NCBI RefSeq assembly: GCF_947568225.1
Contig: NZ_CANOOQ010000001.1
Span: 496,001 to 560,000 of the forward strand
Reading direction: 5' to 3'
Length of the DNA: 64,000 nucleotides
Source: Faecalispora anaeroviscerum
Lineage (GTDB): Bacteria > Bacillota > Clostridia > Oscillospirales > Acutalibacteraceae
The position numbers and the translations under genes were made by a program. How positions within the stretch are numbered: the stretch's first letter is position 1; every line of letters starts with the position of its first letter. Below the pieces are notes generated by a model that did no database searches, had not been told where the DNA came from, and worked only from the letters and a program-made list of their open reading frames with translations. This document shows, piece after piece, positions 26,205 through 34,272 of this stretch.

Positions 26205-26828
26205 TTGACAATCACCTATGTTGTAGAAGAAGATCACTTATACGTAAACATGACAAACCGCTGTCCCAATGCCTGCGGTTTTTGCGTGAGGTCACTGAAT
26301 GAACGAAAAGAGGGGGAAGCCGATCTTTGGCTGGATCGCGAGCCTACGCGTGAAGAAATCCTCGAGCATCTCAAAAGCAAGGATTTAGACAGCTACCGAG
26401 AATTGGTATTCTGCGGTTACGGCGAGCCAACCTGCCGCTTTGACGATCTGGTCTGGCTGTGTCAGCAGGTGCGGCAAATCAGCTGTGTGAATATCCGGCT
26501 GAATACAAACGGCCTTTCCGATCTGATCAACGGGCGCTCCACCGCGCCGGAGCTGGATGGCCTTCTGGATAGCGTTTCCATCAGCCTGAATGCCTCCACC
26601 CCAGAAAAATATCAGGAGATCTGTCATTCCAAGTTTGGCTTGGAGGCGCTTCCTGCAATTTTAAAGTTTACGAAAACCGTGGGGATGTATGTACCGAAGG
26701 TTTACATGACGGTCGTGGATAACATGCCGCGCGAAGAAATTTCCGCCTGCGAAAAGCTGTGCCGTGAAACGGGAGCAACCTTTCGTGTGCGCAAGTTTTT
26801 AGATCACCAGTCGTACGTAGAAAAGTAA
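26205..26828 (+). CDS. Radical SAM protein, TatD-associated
   Basis: A 207-residue radical SAM protein of the kind regularly found just after tatD in Clostridia. The [4Fe-4S] motif is NRCPNACGFC (CxxxCxxC), followed by a GYGEPTCRFDD segment that resembles the usual GGEP motif, SISLNASTPEKYQEIC, and a short C-terminus. It lacks the extra cysteine clusters of SPASM enzymes. The TTG start at 26205 follows GAGGGG. Its substrate is unknown; the stable link to tatD suggests a nucleic-acid or tRNA-related modification, but that is only inference. Confidence 0.88.
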   Translation: MTITYVVEEDHLYVNMTNRCPNACGFCVRSLNERKEGEADLWLDREPTREEILEHLKSKDLDSYRELVFCGYGEPTCRFDDLVWLCQQVRQISCVNIRLNTNGLSDLINGRSTAPELDGLLDSVSISLNASTPEKYQEICHSKFGLEALPAILKFTKTVGMYVPKVYMTVVDNMPREEISACEKLCRETGATFRVRKFLDHQSYVEK

Positions 26829-26831
26829 CAT

Positions 26832-26875
26832 ATGCGCTTCCTCTACGTTGGCCGGAGGGAGCGCATCCTGTTTTT
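26832..26875 (+). terminator. Terminator after the radical SAM gene
   Basis: ATGCGCTTCCTC (26832-26843) pairs with GAGGGAGCGCAT (26855-26866), followed by CCTGTTTTT. Confidence 0.65.
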
Positions 26876-26920
26876 CGTCAACAATATAAATAGAGAGTTG
26901 TTATGAGTATACACAGCTAA

Positions 26921-26962
26921 AAAGAGAGGCCAAATCCCATAAATGGGATTTGGCCTCTCTTT
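26921..26962. terminator. Bidirectional terminator between convergent genes
   Basis: A perfect 20-bp inverted repeat (26921-26940 with 26943-26962) with A-run before and T-run within the stem end. It serves the radical SAM gene and the convergent acetyltransferase gene. Confidence 0.9.
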
Positions 26963-26992
26963 CAGTTTGATGGAATCTGGTTTAACGCACGA

Positions 26993-27424
26993 TCAAGCCT
27001 TTTTCCAAGTCATGAACAGCTCCTGTTCGCCAGTCTCCCGATTGACCTGCTCGCGCTCAACCGTAAAGCCATGCTTGGTGTAGAAGTGAACGGTATTCTC
27101 ACTCTTTTTGTAAACATTGACTTCCAAATGAGAATACTTCTCCTGGCACCAATGGAGCAGCTTTGTACCGATGCCTTGGTTCCAGTTTTCTGCGTCCACA
27201 AACAGAGCAGCGATAAAGCTGCCCTCCAGAATGCTGACAAAGCCCTTCAAACGGCCATGCTCACCGTAAACAAAGGTGCTGGCCATAGAGAGGTGTTCGT
27301 TGCGAACGATTCTATATTGGTTCAGCCAATGCTCTCTCGGAATGAACGGATGTGCTTTCGTAATGGCGTTCATCCACAGCTGCATCACGGCATCTAATTC
27401 GTCTTTATGGAACTCTCTGATCAT
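26993..27424 (-). CDS. GNAT family N-acetyltransferase
   Basis: Cytoplasmic acetyl-CoA-dependent transferase of 143 residues with the GNAT fold: N-terminal MIREFHKDELDAVMQLW, a beta4-strand region SFIAALFVDAENW, the acetyl-CoA pyrophosphate loop NQGIGTKLLHW, and the late KSENTVHFYTKHGF helix-strand. The ATG at 27424 lies 8 nt after GGAG, better than an ATG 21 nt upstream. It is monocistronic. The substrate cannot be predicted; the size is like YiaC/YjaB-type enzymes. Confidence 0.85.
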   Translation of the reverse strand: MIREFHKDELDAVMQLWMNAITKAHPFIPREHWLNQYRIVRNEHLSMASTFVYGEHGRLKGFVSILEGSFIAALFVDAENWNQGIGTKLLHWCQEKYSHLEVNVYKKSENTVHFYTKHGFTVEREQVNRETGEQELFMTWKKA

Positions 27425-27573
27425 AAGTATTACTCCAATCTTCAATTTCTTCTGCCATGTTTCCCTGAAAACCCGGGAGCGGTTTGATGATAGAAAGGGG
27501 GAACCTTGGTTATATTATACAATTATACACTATCAAAGTTAAATTGAAAAGGTAAAAATGAAAATAATCTATG

Positions 27574-27603
27574 AAAAAAGCGCACAGTTTCATAACTGAG
27601 CGC
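27574..27603 (-). terminator. Terminator of the CmpB-like membrane protein gene
   Basis: GCGCTCAGTT/AACTGTGCGC stem of 9 to 10 bp with one mismatch; on the minus strand it is followed by six T residues. Confidence 0.7.
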
Positions 27604-27693
27604 CTTTCCCCTTTGAATCAGCTTAAAGTTTATTATACGCATTGCATGCCAAAATTGCAAGGGTAAACTTTCTGAGTGGCCCGGATTCGCCCG

Positions 27694-28413
27694 CTAAGAT
27701 TCTGGTTGATTTCTCCGTAAAGATTGTGCATGCTGCATATTGGGGTATACCTGCTTTAAGTACGCGTCTGTGTAGTGCTTGTCGAGCCACTGGCTGACCG
27801 GGTCTGCTGCGGGGATTCCTTCCTGCCGCAGGCTTTGGCGCTTCACTGCCATACCGGAAAGAGCGATGTTCGCTGCCATGAATACCAGAAGCACACGAGT
27901 CAGGATAACCCCGAACCGGTTTGGAATCTGCTCGATCCACCGGGTCAGTGAGGGCAGGGAATGCTTGATGAAAATGAGCCCCAGAACACCCCAGAATACG
28001 GAATACGTCAGGTTGGTTCGTCCGTGCAGGTTTAAAGCGGAATTGCTGTATTCCCACGACACCGTGCCGAGAAGCTTTTCTTGTAGAAACGAGCAGATAT
28101 ATTCCAGTGTGCCGCCCAAAATCATGCTCGAAAAGAAAATGATCATGCTGTTGCGGTGGCGAAAACGGTAAAGAGCAACGGTAAACAGCACTGCGCCGAG
28201 CCCGTATACCGGCGTAAACGGTCCGTAAAGCAGGCCCTGCCGGTTTTCAAAATACCCAAGGCGAACATAGCACCAAAGGGTTTCTACGACAAAGCCGATC
28301 ACGCTTGCAGAAAGAAATATCCAGAAAAGTTTGTATCGGTTCAGCCCGTGCGCAAAAGAATTAGGGTTCCCTTCCATAGTAGAGCCTCTTCGCTGAAGTG
28401 TGGTGATCATCAT
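27694..28413 (-). CDS. Putative ABC-transporter-type membrane protein, CmpB family
   Basis: Polytopic membrane protein of 239 residues that fits the family named putative ABC transporter type IV (CmpB-like, formerly DUF1113). Family marks seen: SVIGFVVETLWCYVRLGYFENRQGLLYGPFTPVYGLGAV, then a glutamate in GGTLEYICSFLQEKLLG, SWEYSNSALNLHGRTNL and SVFWGVLGLIF. About five to six transmembrane helices are evident, with a hydrophilic C-terminal tail. Despite the family name no ATPase gene adjoins it, and its function is unknown. Start at the ATG pair near 28413, after AAAGGA; a later ATG (MEGNPNS) is possible. Confidence 0.78.
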   Translation of the reverse strand: MMITTLQRRGSTMEGNPNSFAHGLNRYKLFWIFLSASVIGFVVETLWCYVRLGYFENRQGLLYGPFTPVYGLGAVLFTVALYRFRHRNSMIIFFSSMILGGTLEYICSFLQEKLLGTVSWEYSNSALNLHGRTNLTYSVFWGVLGLIFIKHSLPSLTRWIEQIPNRFGVILTRVLLVFMAANIALSGMAVKRQSLRQEGIPAADPVSQWLDKHYTDAYLKQVYPNMQHAQSLRRNQPES

Positions 28414-28517
28414 TTCGACAGATTCCTTTCTGTAATACTTGGTTTAACTTCATTTTATCATAATTTGACCAAATCAGCAAAATCATTGCTCGCAGGTTCA
28501 ATCCCAAAGCAAGGGAA

Positions 28518-28546
28518 TTGTAATGAGGGGTAAATTATGGTATCAT
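28518..28546 (+). promoter_or_regulatory. Promoter of the DUF6106-acpS-NAD(P)HX repair unit
   Basis: TTGTAA (28518-28523) and TATCAT (28541-28546) with a 17-bp spacer, about 45 bases before the first start codon. Confidence 0.5.
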
Positions 28547-28590
28547 AAAAAGAAATATGATGCTGTCTATTGGAAATGGGAGATGATGGA

Positions 28591-29109
28591 ATGGATGTTT
28601 TTGTTGAGCAGCTGATCCAAAAGAAAAAGGGGCGTAAGGATTACGCGATTGTAGCCGGGGCGGGCATACTCGGCATTGTGATTCTGGCGATCACCACGCT
28701 GATTGCGTTTTTGGGGCCTTTTCAGCTGATCGTTGTTGCAGGTGTGTTCGTTGGTATTTATTATGTAAGCGCGTCCAGAAATCTGGAATATGAATACAGT
28801 ACGACCAATGGAGATTTCACCGTGGATCAGATCACGAATCGCCGCAGTCGTAAACGGATTTGCAATTTCGATTTAAAATCGGTGGAAGAAATGGGCCAGT
28901 ACAATGCCTCGGCGTTTCAAAACAGAACCTTCGCAAGGCAGCTCATGGTTGGCGCGGACGACGCAGGCACCGATGCGTGGTATCTGATCGTACATTTAAA
29001 GGATTCGGGAAACACACTGCTCGTGTTTAATCCCGACGAAAGAATGCTGGCGGCGATCAAACCGTTTTTACCGCGGCAGGTATCTGTGAATGCTTTCCGT
29101 GGGCGTTGA
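28591..29109 (+). CDS. DUF6106 family membrane protein
   Basis: A 172-residue protein of unknown function. It begins MDVFVEQLIQKKKGRKDYAI, has two adjacent transmembrane helices (about residues 20-60: a VAGAGILGIVILAITTLIAFLG-type stretch and a second IVVAGVFVGIYY stretch), and a cytosolic domain with QITNRRSRKRICNFDLKSVEE and LLVFNPDERMLAAIKPFLPR, which recalls a PH-like or YdbT-like fold. The ATG at 28591 is 8 nt after GGGAG. The stop overlaps the acpS start by 20 nt, so it is coupled to lipid-synthesis genes. I recognise the family name only; function not assigned. Confidence 0.7.
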   Translation: MDVFVEQLIQKKKGRKDYAIVAGAGILGIVILAITTLIAFLGPFQLIVVAGVFVGIYYVSASRNLEYEYSTTNGDFTVDQITNRRSRKRICNFDLKSVEEMGQYNASAFQNRTFARQLMVGADDAGTDAWYLIVHLKDSGNTLLVFNPDERMLAAIKPFLPRQVSVNAFRGR

Positions 29110-29779
29110 TCTCCTAGAGATTCCCCGGATAGAACGCGCGATGAAGAATCCGCGTTTTTGCCGGCGGATTCTAGGGGACAAGGAGTATGACCAGCTTGCT
29201 CAGCGCGGGTTTCCGGCAGCCAGCGTGGCGGTCAGCTTTTGCGCCAAGGAGGCGTTTTCCAAGGCGCTTGGCACAGGGGTGCGCGGCTTTCTTCTGAAGG
29301 AGGTGCAGCTTCTGCGCGATGAATTAGGGAAGCCTTATCTGCATCTGGAGGGAGCGGCTCTGGAGGCTGCAAGGCAAGCCGGTTTGGCATTTTCGGTCGG
29401 CGCTACGCATACCGCATGTTACGCTTCCGTCACGGTGATCGGGGAGAAGAGCTGTTCCAAAATTACAGTTCAAAAGCGGTGTGGCAAGAGTGCGCACGGG
29501 GGAAACGCCGCCATCTTGACAGACCCCGCGGATATGCTCGGTGCAGAGATGCAGCGCAAACTGCTTTCTAGTGTTACGATGATTGCCTCGTTGAGAAAGG
29601 AGCATCCTTCCAATGAAACTATTCGAAAGCGGCGCCATGCGGGCGCTGGAAGAAAGAGCCGTGCAGGCGGGAACCGCGTATTCCGTTCTGATGGAGAGCG
29701 CGGGGGAGGCCGCGGCGCAGCTGCTGCGGGAAAAGGCTCCCGGTGCGCATATTGTCATTCTGTGCGGAAAGGGCAATAA
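29090..29779 (+). CDS. acpS: Holo-[acyl-carrier-protein] synthase with unusual C-terminal extension
   Basis: Transfers 4'-phosphopantetheine from CoA to the acyl carrier protein. The AcpS core occupies about residues 1-120: LSVGVDLLEIPRIE with the Mg-binding Asp, VAVSFCAKEAFSKALGTG with the conserved Glu, and AFSVGATHTACYASVTV. Family members end near here, but this frame stays open for about 109 more codons and overlaps the next gene by 167 nt in another frame. The tail becomes Arg/Gly-rich where it overlaps, as expected of a shadow frame. A lost stop, a frameshift or an error is likely; the core enzyme looks intact. Confidence 0.8.
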   Translation: MLSVGVDLLEIPRIERAMKNPRFCRRILGDKEYDQLAQRGFPAASVAVSFCAKEAFSKALGTGVRGFLLKEVQLLRDELGKPYLHLEGAALEAARQAGLAFSVGATHTACYASVTVIGEKSCSKITVQKRCGKSAHGGNAAILTDPADMLGAEMQRKLLSSVTMIASLRKEHPSNETIRKRRHAGAGRKSRAGGNRVFRSDGERGGGRGAAAAGKGSRCAYCHSVRKGQ

Positions 29780-31145
29780 CGGCGGCGATGGCTTTGTCGC
29801 TGCGCGGCATCTGGCGGCCTGGGAAGCAAAGGTCTGTGTTATCCTTGTTCAGGGTGAGCCGGAAACAGAGCTGGCGGGGCAGATGTTCCGGCAGATGGAT
29901 TTGCAAAAGATTCAGGTTCTGGATTGGGCCAAAGAACCCGAAACGGTAAAAGCACAGGTATACAGTGCGGATTTTGTGTTGGACGCAATGTACGGTATCG
30001 GGTTTCGCGGCAGCTTGCCCGATACGCTGATCCCTCTGCTGGACGCCGCGGAAACCTCCGGAGCATTTCTTCTGGCGCTGGATTTGCCGAGCGGCGTTTC
30101 GTGTGATACGGGGGAGGTGCCCGGGCGCTGCGTGCGCGCGGCCGAAACGGTCAGCTTTACGGCACTTAAACCCGCGCATCTCATTCAGCCGGGCCGTGGC
30201 TTTTGTGGTAAGGTAACGGTCGTTCCAGTCGGTATTTCGGAATCGCTGATGGAAGAAGCGGAAACTCCGTTGTTTGGTATCGAAGAAAAAGATCTTTCCC
30301 TGCTGTTTCAGGAGCGGGAGCAGAACTCGAATAAAGGAAGCTACGGTACGCTGCTTTCTGTCTGCGGCAGCACGGGAATGGCAGGTGCGGCAATGCTTGC
30401 GGCCCGCGCGTCTTTGCGCACCGGGGTGGGCCTTGTGAATATGGCACTGCCAAAAGAGCTGTATCCGGTGGTGGCAGGCACTTTGCCGGAGCCCGTATAT
30501 ACGCTCCTGGAGCCTTCTCAGTACGGCGAAACTCTCAGTGAGGGCAGTGCTACCCTGCTCAATCAGAAGATGCTGAGTGCGTCAGCCGTCTTGCTCGGCT
30601 GCGGCCTCGGTACCTCGGCGTTTGCCCGTTCTCTGCTTCGGCGTGTGGCGGCCTGTAGCTCCGTTCCCCTTGTCATCGACGCGGATGGAATAAATCTCCT
30701 GGCTGAGAATATAGATATATTGAAAACAGTTCGAGTGCCGGTGGTGCTTACCCCCCATCCGGGAGAAATGGCGCGCCTTCTTCATACCACAACCGAGCAG
30801 GTACAGGCGCGGCGGCTGGATTATGCCAAGTACTTTGCACGGGAGCATGGGGTGACCCTGGTGCTGAAGGGCTCAGGAACCATTGTGGCTGCTCCGGATG
30901 GACGCGTGTTTGTAAACACCACAGGGAACCCGGGGATGGCGAAAGGCGGCAGCGGAGATGTGCTGGCCGGGATGATCGCCTCTCTCGCGGCGCAGGGGAT
31001 TACGCCCTACTGGGCGGCGGTCTTCGGTGTGTTTTTGCACGGGCTCACGGGTGACCGCTGTGCAAAAAGGCTCTCTCAGCGCGGGATGCTGCCATCCGAT
31101 TTGATTGAGGAGCTGCCCTTACTGTTTTCAGAATTTGAACAATAA
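29613..31145 (+). CDS. nnr: Bifunctional NAD(P)H-hydrate epimerase/dehydratase
   Basis: Repairs damaged NAD(P)HX: the N-terminal YjeF domain interconverts the R and S epimers and the C-terminal ribokinase-like domain dehydrates S-NAD(P)HX with ADP. In the 510 residues: N-terminal CGKGNNGGDGFVAARHL and the linker, then from about residue 225 the C-terminal domain with NKGSYGTLLSVCGSTGMAGAA, VLTPHPGEMARLL and the substrate-binding GNPGMAKGGSGDVLAG. Ribosome site AAAGGAG lies 10 nt before the ATG. Its pairing with acpS is common in Clostridia. Confidence 0.95.
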   Translation: MKLFESGAMRALEERAVQAGTAYSVLMESAGEAAAQLLREKAPGAHIVILCGKGNNGGDGFVAARHLAAWEAKVCVILVQGEPETELAGQMFRQMDLQKIQVLDWAKEPETVKAQVYSADFVLDAMYGIGFRGSLPDTLIPLLDAAETSGAFLLALDLPSGVSCDTGEVPGRCVRAAETVSFTALKPAHLIQPGRGFCGKVTVVPVGISESLMEEAETPLFGIEEKDLSLLFQEREQNSNKGSYGTLLSVCGSTGMAGAAMLAARASLRTGVGLVNMALPKELYPVVAGTLPEPVYTLLEPSQYGETLSEGSATLLNQKMLSASAVLLGCGLGTSAFARSLLRRVAACSSVPLVIDADGINLLAENIDILKTVRVPVVLTPHPGEMARLLHTTTEQVQARRLDYAKYFAREHGVTLVLKGSGTIVAAPDGRVFVNTTGNPGMAKGGSGDVLAGMIASLAAQGITPYWAAVFGVFLHGLTGDRCAKRLSQRGMLPSDLIEELPLLFSEFEQ

Positions 31146-31155
31146 GGGTGATTTC

Positions 31156-31686
31156 ATGCGCAAGCCGACCCGTTTCCTTGTAATCCTGCTTTGTCTTGTT
31201 TGTATGGCTGTTTGCGCGGGGTGTTCACACTCGCTGACACGGCCGGTGGTAAACCCCGTTCTGACATTTCAGGCCAAGGCCGATGTTTCAATGGGGAAAA
31301 GCCGGTATGTGTGCCGGTTGCAGTATTCGGCCGGGCAGGGCGCGCAGCTGACGCTGCTGGAGCCGCAGGAGCTGCAAGATATGACGTGGGTGTGGGATCA
31401 AAAAATTCTCTCGGTCAGCTATGAGGGTCTTACGGTTTCGCAGGATAATATCGTGCTGCCGCAAACCGGAATGATTCCCCTGCTTCTGGCGTCGCTGGAC
31501 GCGGCCTCTGTGGAAGGGGCGCTGACTACCTCTGGCGACGGGCTGTTTTTCGGCAGTGGAGACGGACATAATTTCACCCTGACTGCGGATCGCCGCAGCG
31601 GGCAGATCAAGCAGTTGGCTGTTCCGGAGGAAGATATGCTGGTGCTTTTTGAACCGATTACAGATTCCTCCGAAGAATCTAAGTAA
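31156..31686 (+). CDS. Putative lipoprotein in the acpS cluster
   Basis: Exported lipoprotein of 176 residues: basic N-terminus RKPTR, hydrophobic core, lipobox AVCAGC. The mature part is beta-rich (VLTFQAKADVSMGKSRYVCRL and later FTLTADRRSGQIKQLAVP), which suggests a LolA/LppX-like fold; the order acpS, LolA-like lipoprotein, alr, ndoA in B. subtilis supports that reading. It probably acts at the cell surface in envelope lipid handling, but no direct evidence is visible. Ribosome site AGGGTGA. A terminator follows. Confidence 0.65.
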   Translation: MRKPTRFLVILLCLVCMAVCAGCSHSLTRPVVNPVLTFQAKADVSMGKSRYVCRLQYSAGQGAQLTLLEPQELQDMTWVWDQKILSVSYEGLTVSQDNIVLPQTGMIPLLLASLDAASVEGALTTSGDGLFFGSGDGHNFTLTADRRSGQIKQLAVPEEDMLVLFEPITDSSEESK

Positions 31687-31732
31687 AAAAAAATAGCAAA
31701 TAGCAGCCGAACAGAAAGAAGATTCCATAAGC

Positions 31733-31766
31733 AAAAAAGAGAACGCAGCGTGCGTTCTCTTTTTTG
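31733..31766. terminator. Bidirectional terminator between lipoprotein and WYL genes
   Basis: A stem of about 15 bp (31733-31747 with 31751-31765) with a 3-base loop, A-run on the left arm and T-run on the right arm; serves both convergent genes. Confidence 0.88.
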
Positions 31767-31775
31767 TTTTGGCCG

Positions 31776-32720
31776 TTACGATATGGAATTCAGGTGGTCT
31801 TTCACCGTGTTCCATTGTTCAAGCATCAAATTTTTCAAAGCGGCAGGCTGAATCGAAAAAATCGTTTCCCCATAGCGGTTAAAATAATTGGCAATAAAAT
31901 TTTCTTCCCCTTGATTGTAAAATCCCCTTACGTAGTATTTCCCGTTTTCCCGGTGCAGCTTCATGGAAGGATAGTGTTCTTTATGAAACAGATCCGCTCC
32001 CTGAATGGAAACGCCAACCTCAAAATCCACAGCATCCTTATCGCGAAACAGCTCTTTTGAAGGGACGAGAAATTCAGAGATCGGTTTGGGTGCGTATTTT
32101 TCACAGCGCTGCACGGACCGGATTCTGTCACATCGGAATACTTTTGGCCTTTCTGTTTCGAAATGATATGCGGTTGCGTACCATTGCCCATAGGCAGAAG
32201 CAACACGAAAAAACTGAACATCATATTGTTTCTCCGAATCTCCCTTTCGGTAGCGGATGCTGCATACGCTTTCCTCAACAGCCATTTGCAGAATGTCTTT
32301 TAAGCAATTGCATTCATTCTTGCTCTGGTAACTCCCTAAGTTGAAAATGAGCTCCATTTTCCGTAGGGCTTTGATCCGTTCTTCTGATATACACGCTTCA
32401 AATTTTTGCTTTAGTTTTTCGATACTCAAGTGAAAGGGGGTCGATTGATAGGCGGAGAGTGTTTGCATGGAAAAGTACAGGGCATAAACCTCGTCAATTG
32501 TAAAAACAATAGGGGACAATAAACGATTGGGAAGGATTCCATAATATCCGTTGCGTCCGGGCCTTGAGTAAATCGGCATGCCGATTTCTTCCAATGACTG
32601 AATATCCCGAAGTGCGGTGCTTTTTGATATGGAATAACGCTCCATGATGCTTTTTAAATGAAAGGATTTTTTATCATTCAGATAGATCAGCATATCATTC
32701 AGACGTTCAGATTTTTTCAT
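31776..32720 (-). CDS. WYL domain transcriptional regulator (YafY type)
   Basis: Transcription factor of 314 residues: an N-terminal HTH_11-type winged helix (KKSERLNDMLIYLN and SIMERYSISKSTALRDIQSLEEIG, ending GRNGYYG), a middle helical linker, and a WYL domain from about residue 140 with YGQWYATAYHFETERPKVFR, the basic FRCDRIRSV segment and a C-terminal extension. WYL domains in relatives sense small ligands or nucleic acids. ATG after AAAGGGAA. It is divergent from a flavin-binding gene, and a 9-bp inverted repeat lies between them, so it probably controls itself and that gene (inference). Confidence 0.88.
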   Translation of the reverse strand: MKKSERLNDMLIYLNDKKSFHLKSIMERYSISKSTALRDIQSLEEIGMPIYSRPGRNGYYGILPNRLLSPIVFTIDEVYALYFSMQTLSAYQSTPFHLSIEKLKQKFEACISEERIKALRKMELIFNLGSYQSKNECNCLKDILQMAVEESVCSIRYRKGDSEKQYDVQFFRVASAYGQWYATAYHFETERPKVFRCDRIRSVQRCEKYAPKPISEFLVPSKELFRDKDAVDFEVGVSIQGADLFHKEHYPSMKLHRENGKYYVRGFYNQGEENFIANYFNRYGETIFSIQPAALKNLMLEQWNTVKDHLNSIS

Positions 32721-32737
32721 CTTATGTTCCCTTTCCG

Positions 32738-32768
32738 TAGAATGGTTTCGTTAACTGATACCATTCTA
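32738..32768. promoter_or_regulatory. Inverted repeat, candidate operator of the WYL regulator
   Basis: TAGAATGGT (32738-32746) and ACCATTCTA (32760-32768) form a perfect 9-bp inverted repeat whose half-sites are 22 bp apart centre to centre, with GTTAAC in the middle. It lies in the 91-bp divergent promoter region. Confidence 0.5.
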
Positions 32769-32811
32769 TATTATACTACAAATAAAGTAAGAAAGACAGG
32801 GGAAATGAAAT

Positions 32812-33240
32812 ATGAATACAAAACAGGAGTTTGTGCGGCTGATGAATACACAAACGGAATTGGCTCTGGCAACTTGTACGGATGATCAGCCGAATGTAAG
32901 GATTGTTAATTTTTATTTTGATGAAGACACGAAGGCGGTGCTCTTTTCTACCTTTGCGGATAATGAAAAGGTCAAAGAGTTTGCTAGAAATAACAGGGTG
33001 GCTTTTACAACCATTCCGCATCAGGGAAATGAACATGTCAAAGCGAAAGGCTTGGTGCGAAAAAGCAGCCGAACTGTTTTTGATGTGGCGGAGCACTTCA
33101 TCAATAATATTCCCGATTACAAAGACACACTGGAACAGGCCGGAGAATATTTGATTCTTTTTGAAGTGACCTTTGATACAGCCATTGTTACTTTGGATTT
33201 TGAAAATATAGAAACGTACCATTTAGCGGATAACACATAA
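32812..33240 (+). CDS. Pyridoxamine 5'-phosphate oxidase-like FMN-binding protein
   Basis: A 142-residue split-barrel flavin-binding protein. It begins TKQEFVRLMNTQTELALATC and shows PNVRIVNFYFDEDTKAVLFSTFADNEKV and NRVAFTTIPHQGNEHVKAKG, as in small PNPOx-like reductases. The exact reaction is unknown; such proteins in anaerobes reduce flavin-linked or nitro substrates or bind F420/heme. ATG after AGGGG. It is divergent from a WYL regulator, its likely controller. A terminator follows immediately. Confidence 0.82.
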   Translation: MNTKQEFVRLMNTQTELALATCTDDQPNVRIVNFYFDEDTKAVLFSTFADNEKVKEFARNNRVAFTTIPHQGNEHVKAKGLVRKSSRTVFDVAEHFINNIPDYKDTLEQAGEYLILFEVTFDTAIVTLDFENIETYHLADNT

Positions 33241-33241
33241 G

Positions 33242-33277
33242 AAAGGCCCCGGAGCAATTTGCTCCAGGGCCTTTTTT
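33242..33277 (+). terminator. Intrinsic terminator after the flavin-binding gene
   Basis: A 15-bp stem with one wobble pair (33242-33256 with 33260-33274), loop ATT, ending in a six-T run. Confidence 0.9.
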
Positions 33278-33284
33278 ATGTGCT

Positions 33285-33998
33285 TTAGTGCTTAGAATGC
33301 AGCCGCTTGAGGGAGCTTTTGGCCTCTTCCCCCAAAAGATTATTCTGTGCGGCAAACTCCTGAAGGAGCCGTTCCGCCTTTTGCGAAGGGAAGGCGCACA
33401 GGCACTGGATTGCCTTCCAGAGAAGCAGCTCATGGCTTGGATACCGCTCCATCACAGCAAACACTACTTCGGCATGCTCCGGCGTTGACAGCTCTGGGTG
33501 ATAAAATGCCATAAATCCGACAGCGTCCAGAATTTCGCAGATTTTTTCCGCATCCTCCCCCTGTAAAATCTGCAGCAGAACGGGAAATACCTCCGGCGGC
33601 ATTTTTGCAAGTGAGCGGGCAATGATATCCCGCGGCAGTGGATACGACTTCTTTTGCGAAACCCGGTCAGGCAGACTTTTATGCTGATTGCTTCCAATCC
33701 TTCCGAGAAAAGGAATCATTTGCAGAGCGGTTTCTTTACCGCCTTTTTCCAGAGCTTCACAGATGGCCAGCCGGGTATACAGGCATTTCTCTACCGAAAG
33801 CCGCTTTAAAAGCGCGGAGGAAATCCGGCTTTCGTTATCCGGCGTCATGCGCAGCAGGCTGGCGGCCGCGGTACGCGGCACGGCGTCCTCGTGGTTCAGA
33901 AGCTCCAGCAGTTCGTCCTGGTTTTTCTCCTCAAATTGGCAGATTTCCTCCTGAGTGGCATATCCTCTGTTTCGTAGCTGCTCCCGGTTGCTTTTCAA
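33285..33998 (-). CDS. HEAT-repeat-like hypothetical protein
   Basis: A 237-residue soluble, wholly alpha-helical protein without a signal. It has repeated helix pairs of HEAT type, for example EDAVPRTAAASLLRM, LYTRLAICEALEKGGKETA and PLPRDIIARSLAKMPPEV, which suggests a scaffold or protein-binding role. No catalytic motif is visible. The TTG start at 33998 lies 7 nt after GGGAGG, better than upstream codons. It is monocistronic and convergent with the flavin-binding gene. Specific function not recognised. Confidence 0.7.
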   Translation of the reverse strand: MKSNREQLRNRGYATQEEICQFEEKNQDELLELLNHEDAVPRTAAASLLRMTPDNESRISSALLKRLSVEKCLYTRLAICEALEKGGKETALQMIPFLGRIGSNQHKSLPDRVSQKKSYPLPRDIIARSLAKMPPEVFPVLLQILQGEDAEKICEILDAVGFMAFYHPELSTPEHAEVVFAVMERYPSHELLLWKAIQCLCAFPSQKAERLLQEFAAQNNLLGEEAKSSLKRLHSKH

Positions 33999-34208
33999 GT
34001 GATTTCCTCCCTCTTGTTGCGGGGATGAGATTCGCACATACAATTTGTAAAATTATTTTATCACGGGAAAGCTGCTCTGCAAAGCGGTTTTTTCGGCTGA
34101 GGGAGAAAGGTATCTGCTTCCAATGGCGCAAAAGGAGTTTCTGAATGCTATGAAGCCGGAACGGCCAGCCGGTTGGAGAACTGCTGGGATGATATTACAA
34201 AACAATAA

Positions 34209-34248
34209 AAAGCAGCGAGGTTTTCAGAAAAGAAAACCTCGCTGCTTT
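34209..34248 (-). terminator. Intrinsic terminator of mltG
   Basis: Perfect 17-bp stem (34209-34225 with 34232-34248), loop of 6. On the minus strand it follows the stop by about 25 bp and ends in CTTTTTATTG. Confidence 0.88.
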
Positions 34249-34272
34249 GTTAAGATAATTGTTTGCAGCTGT

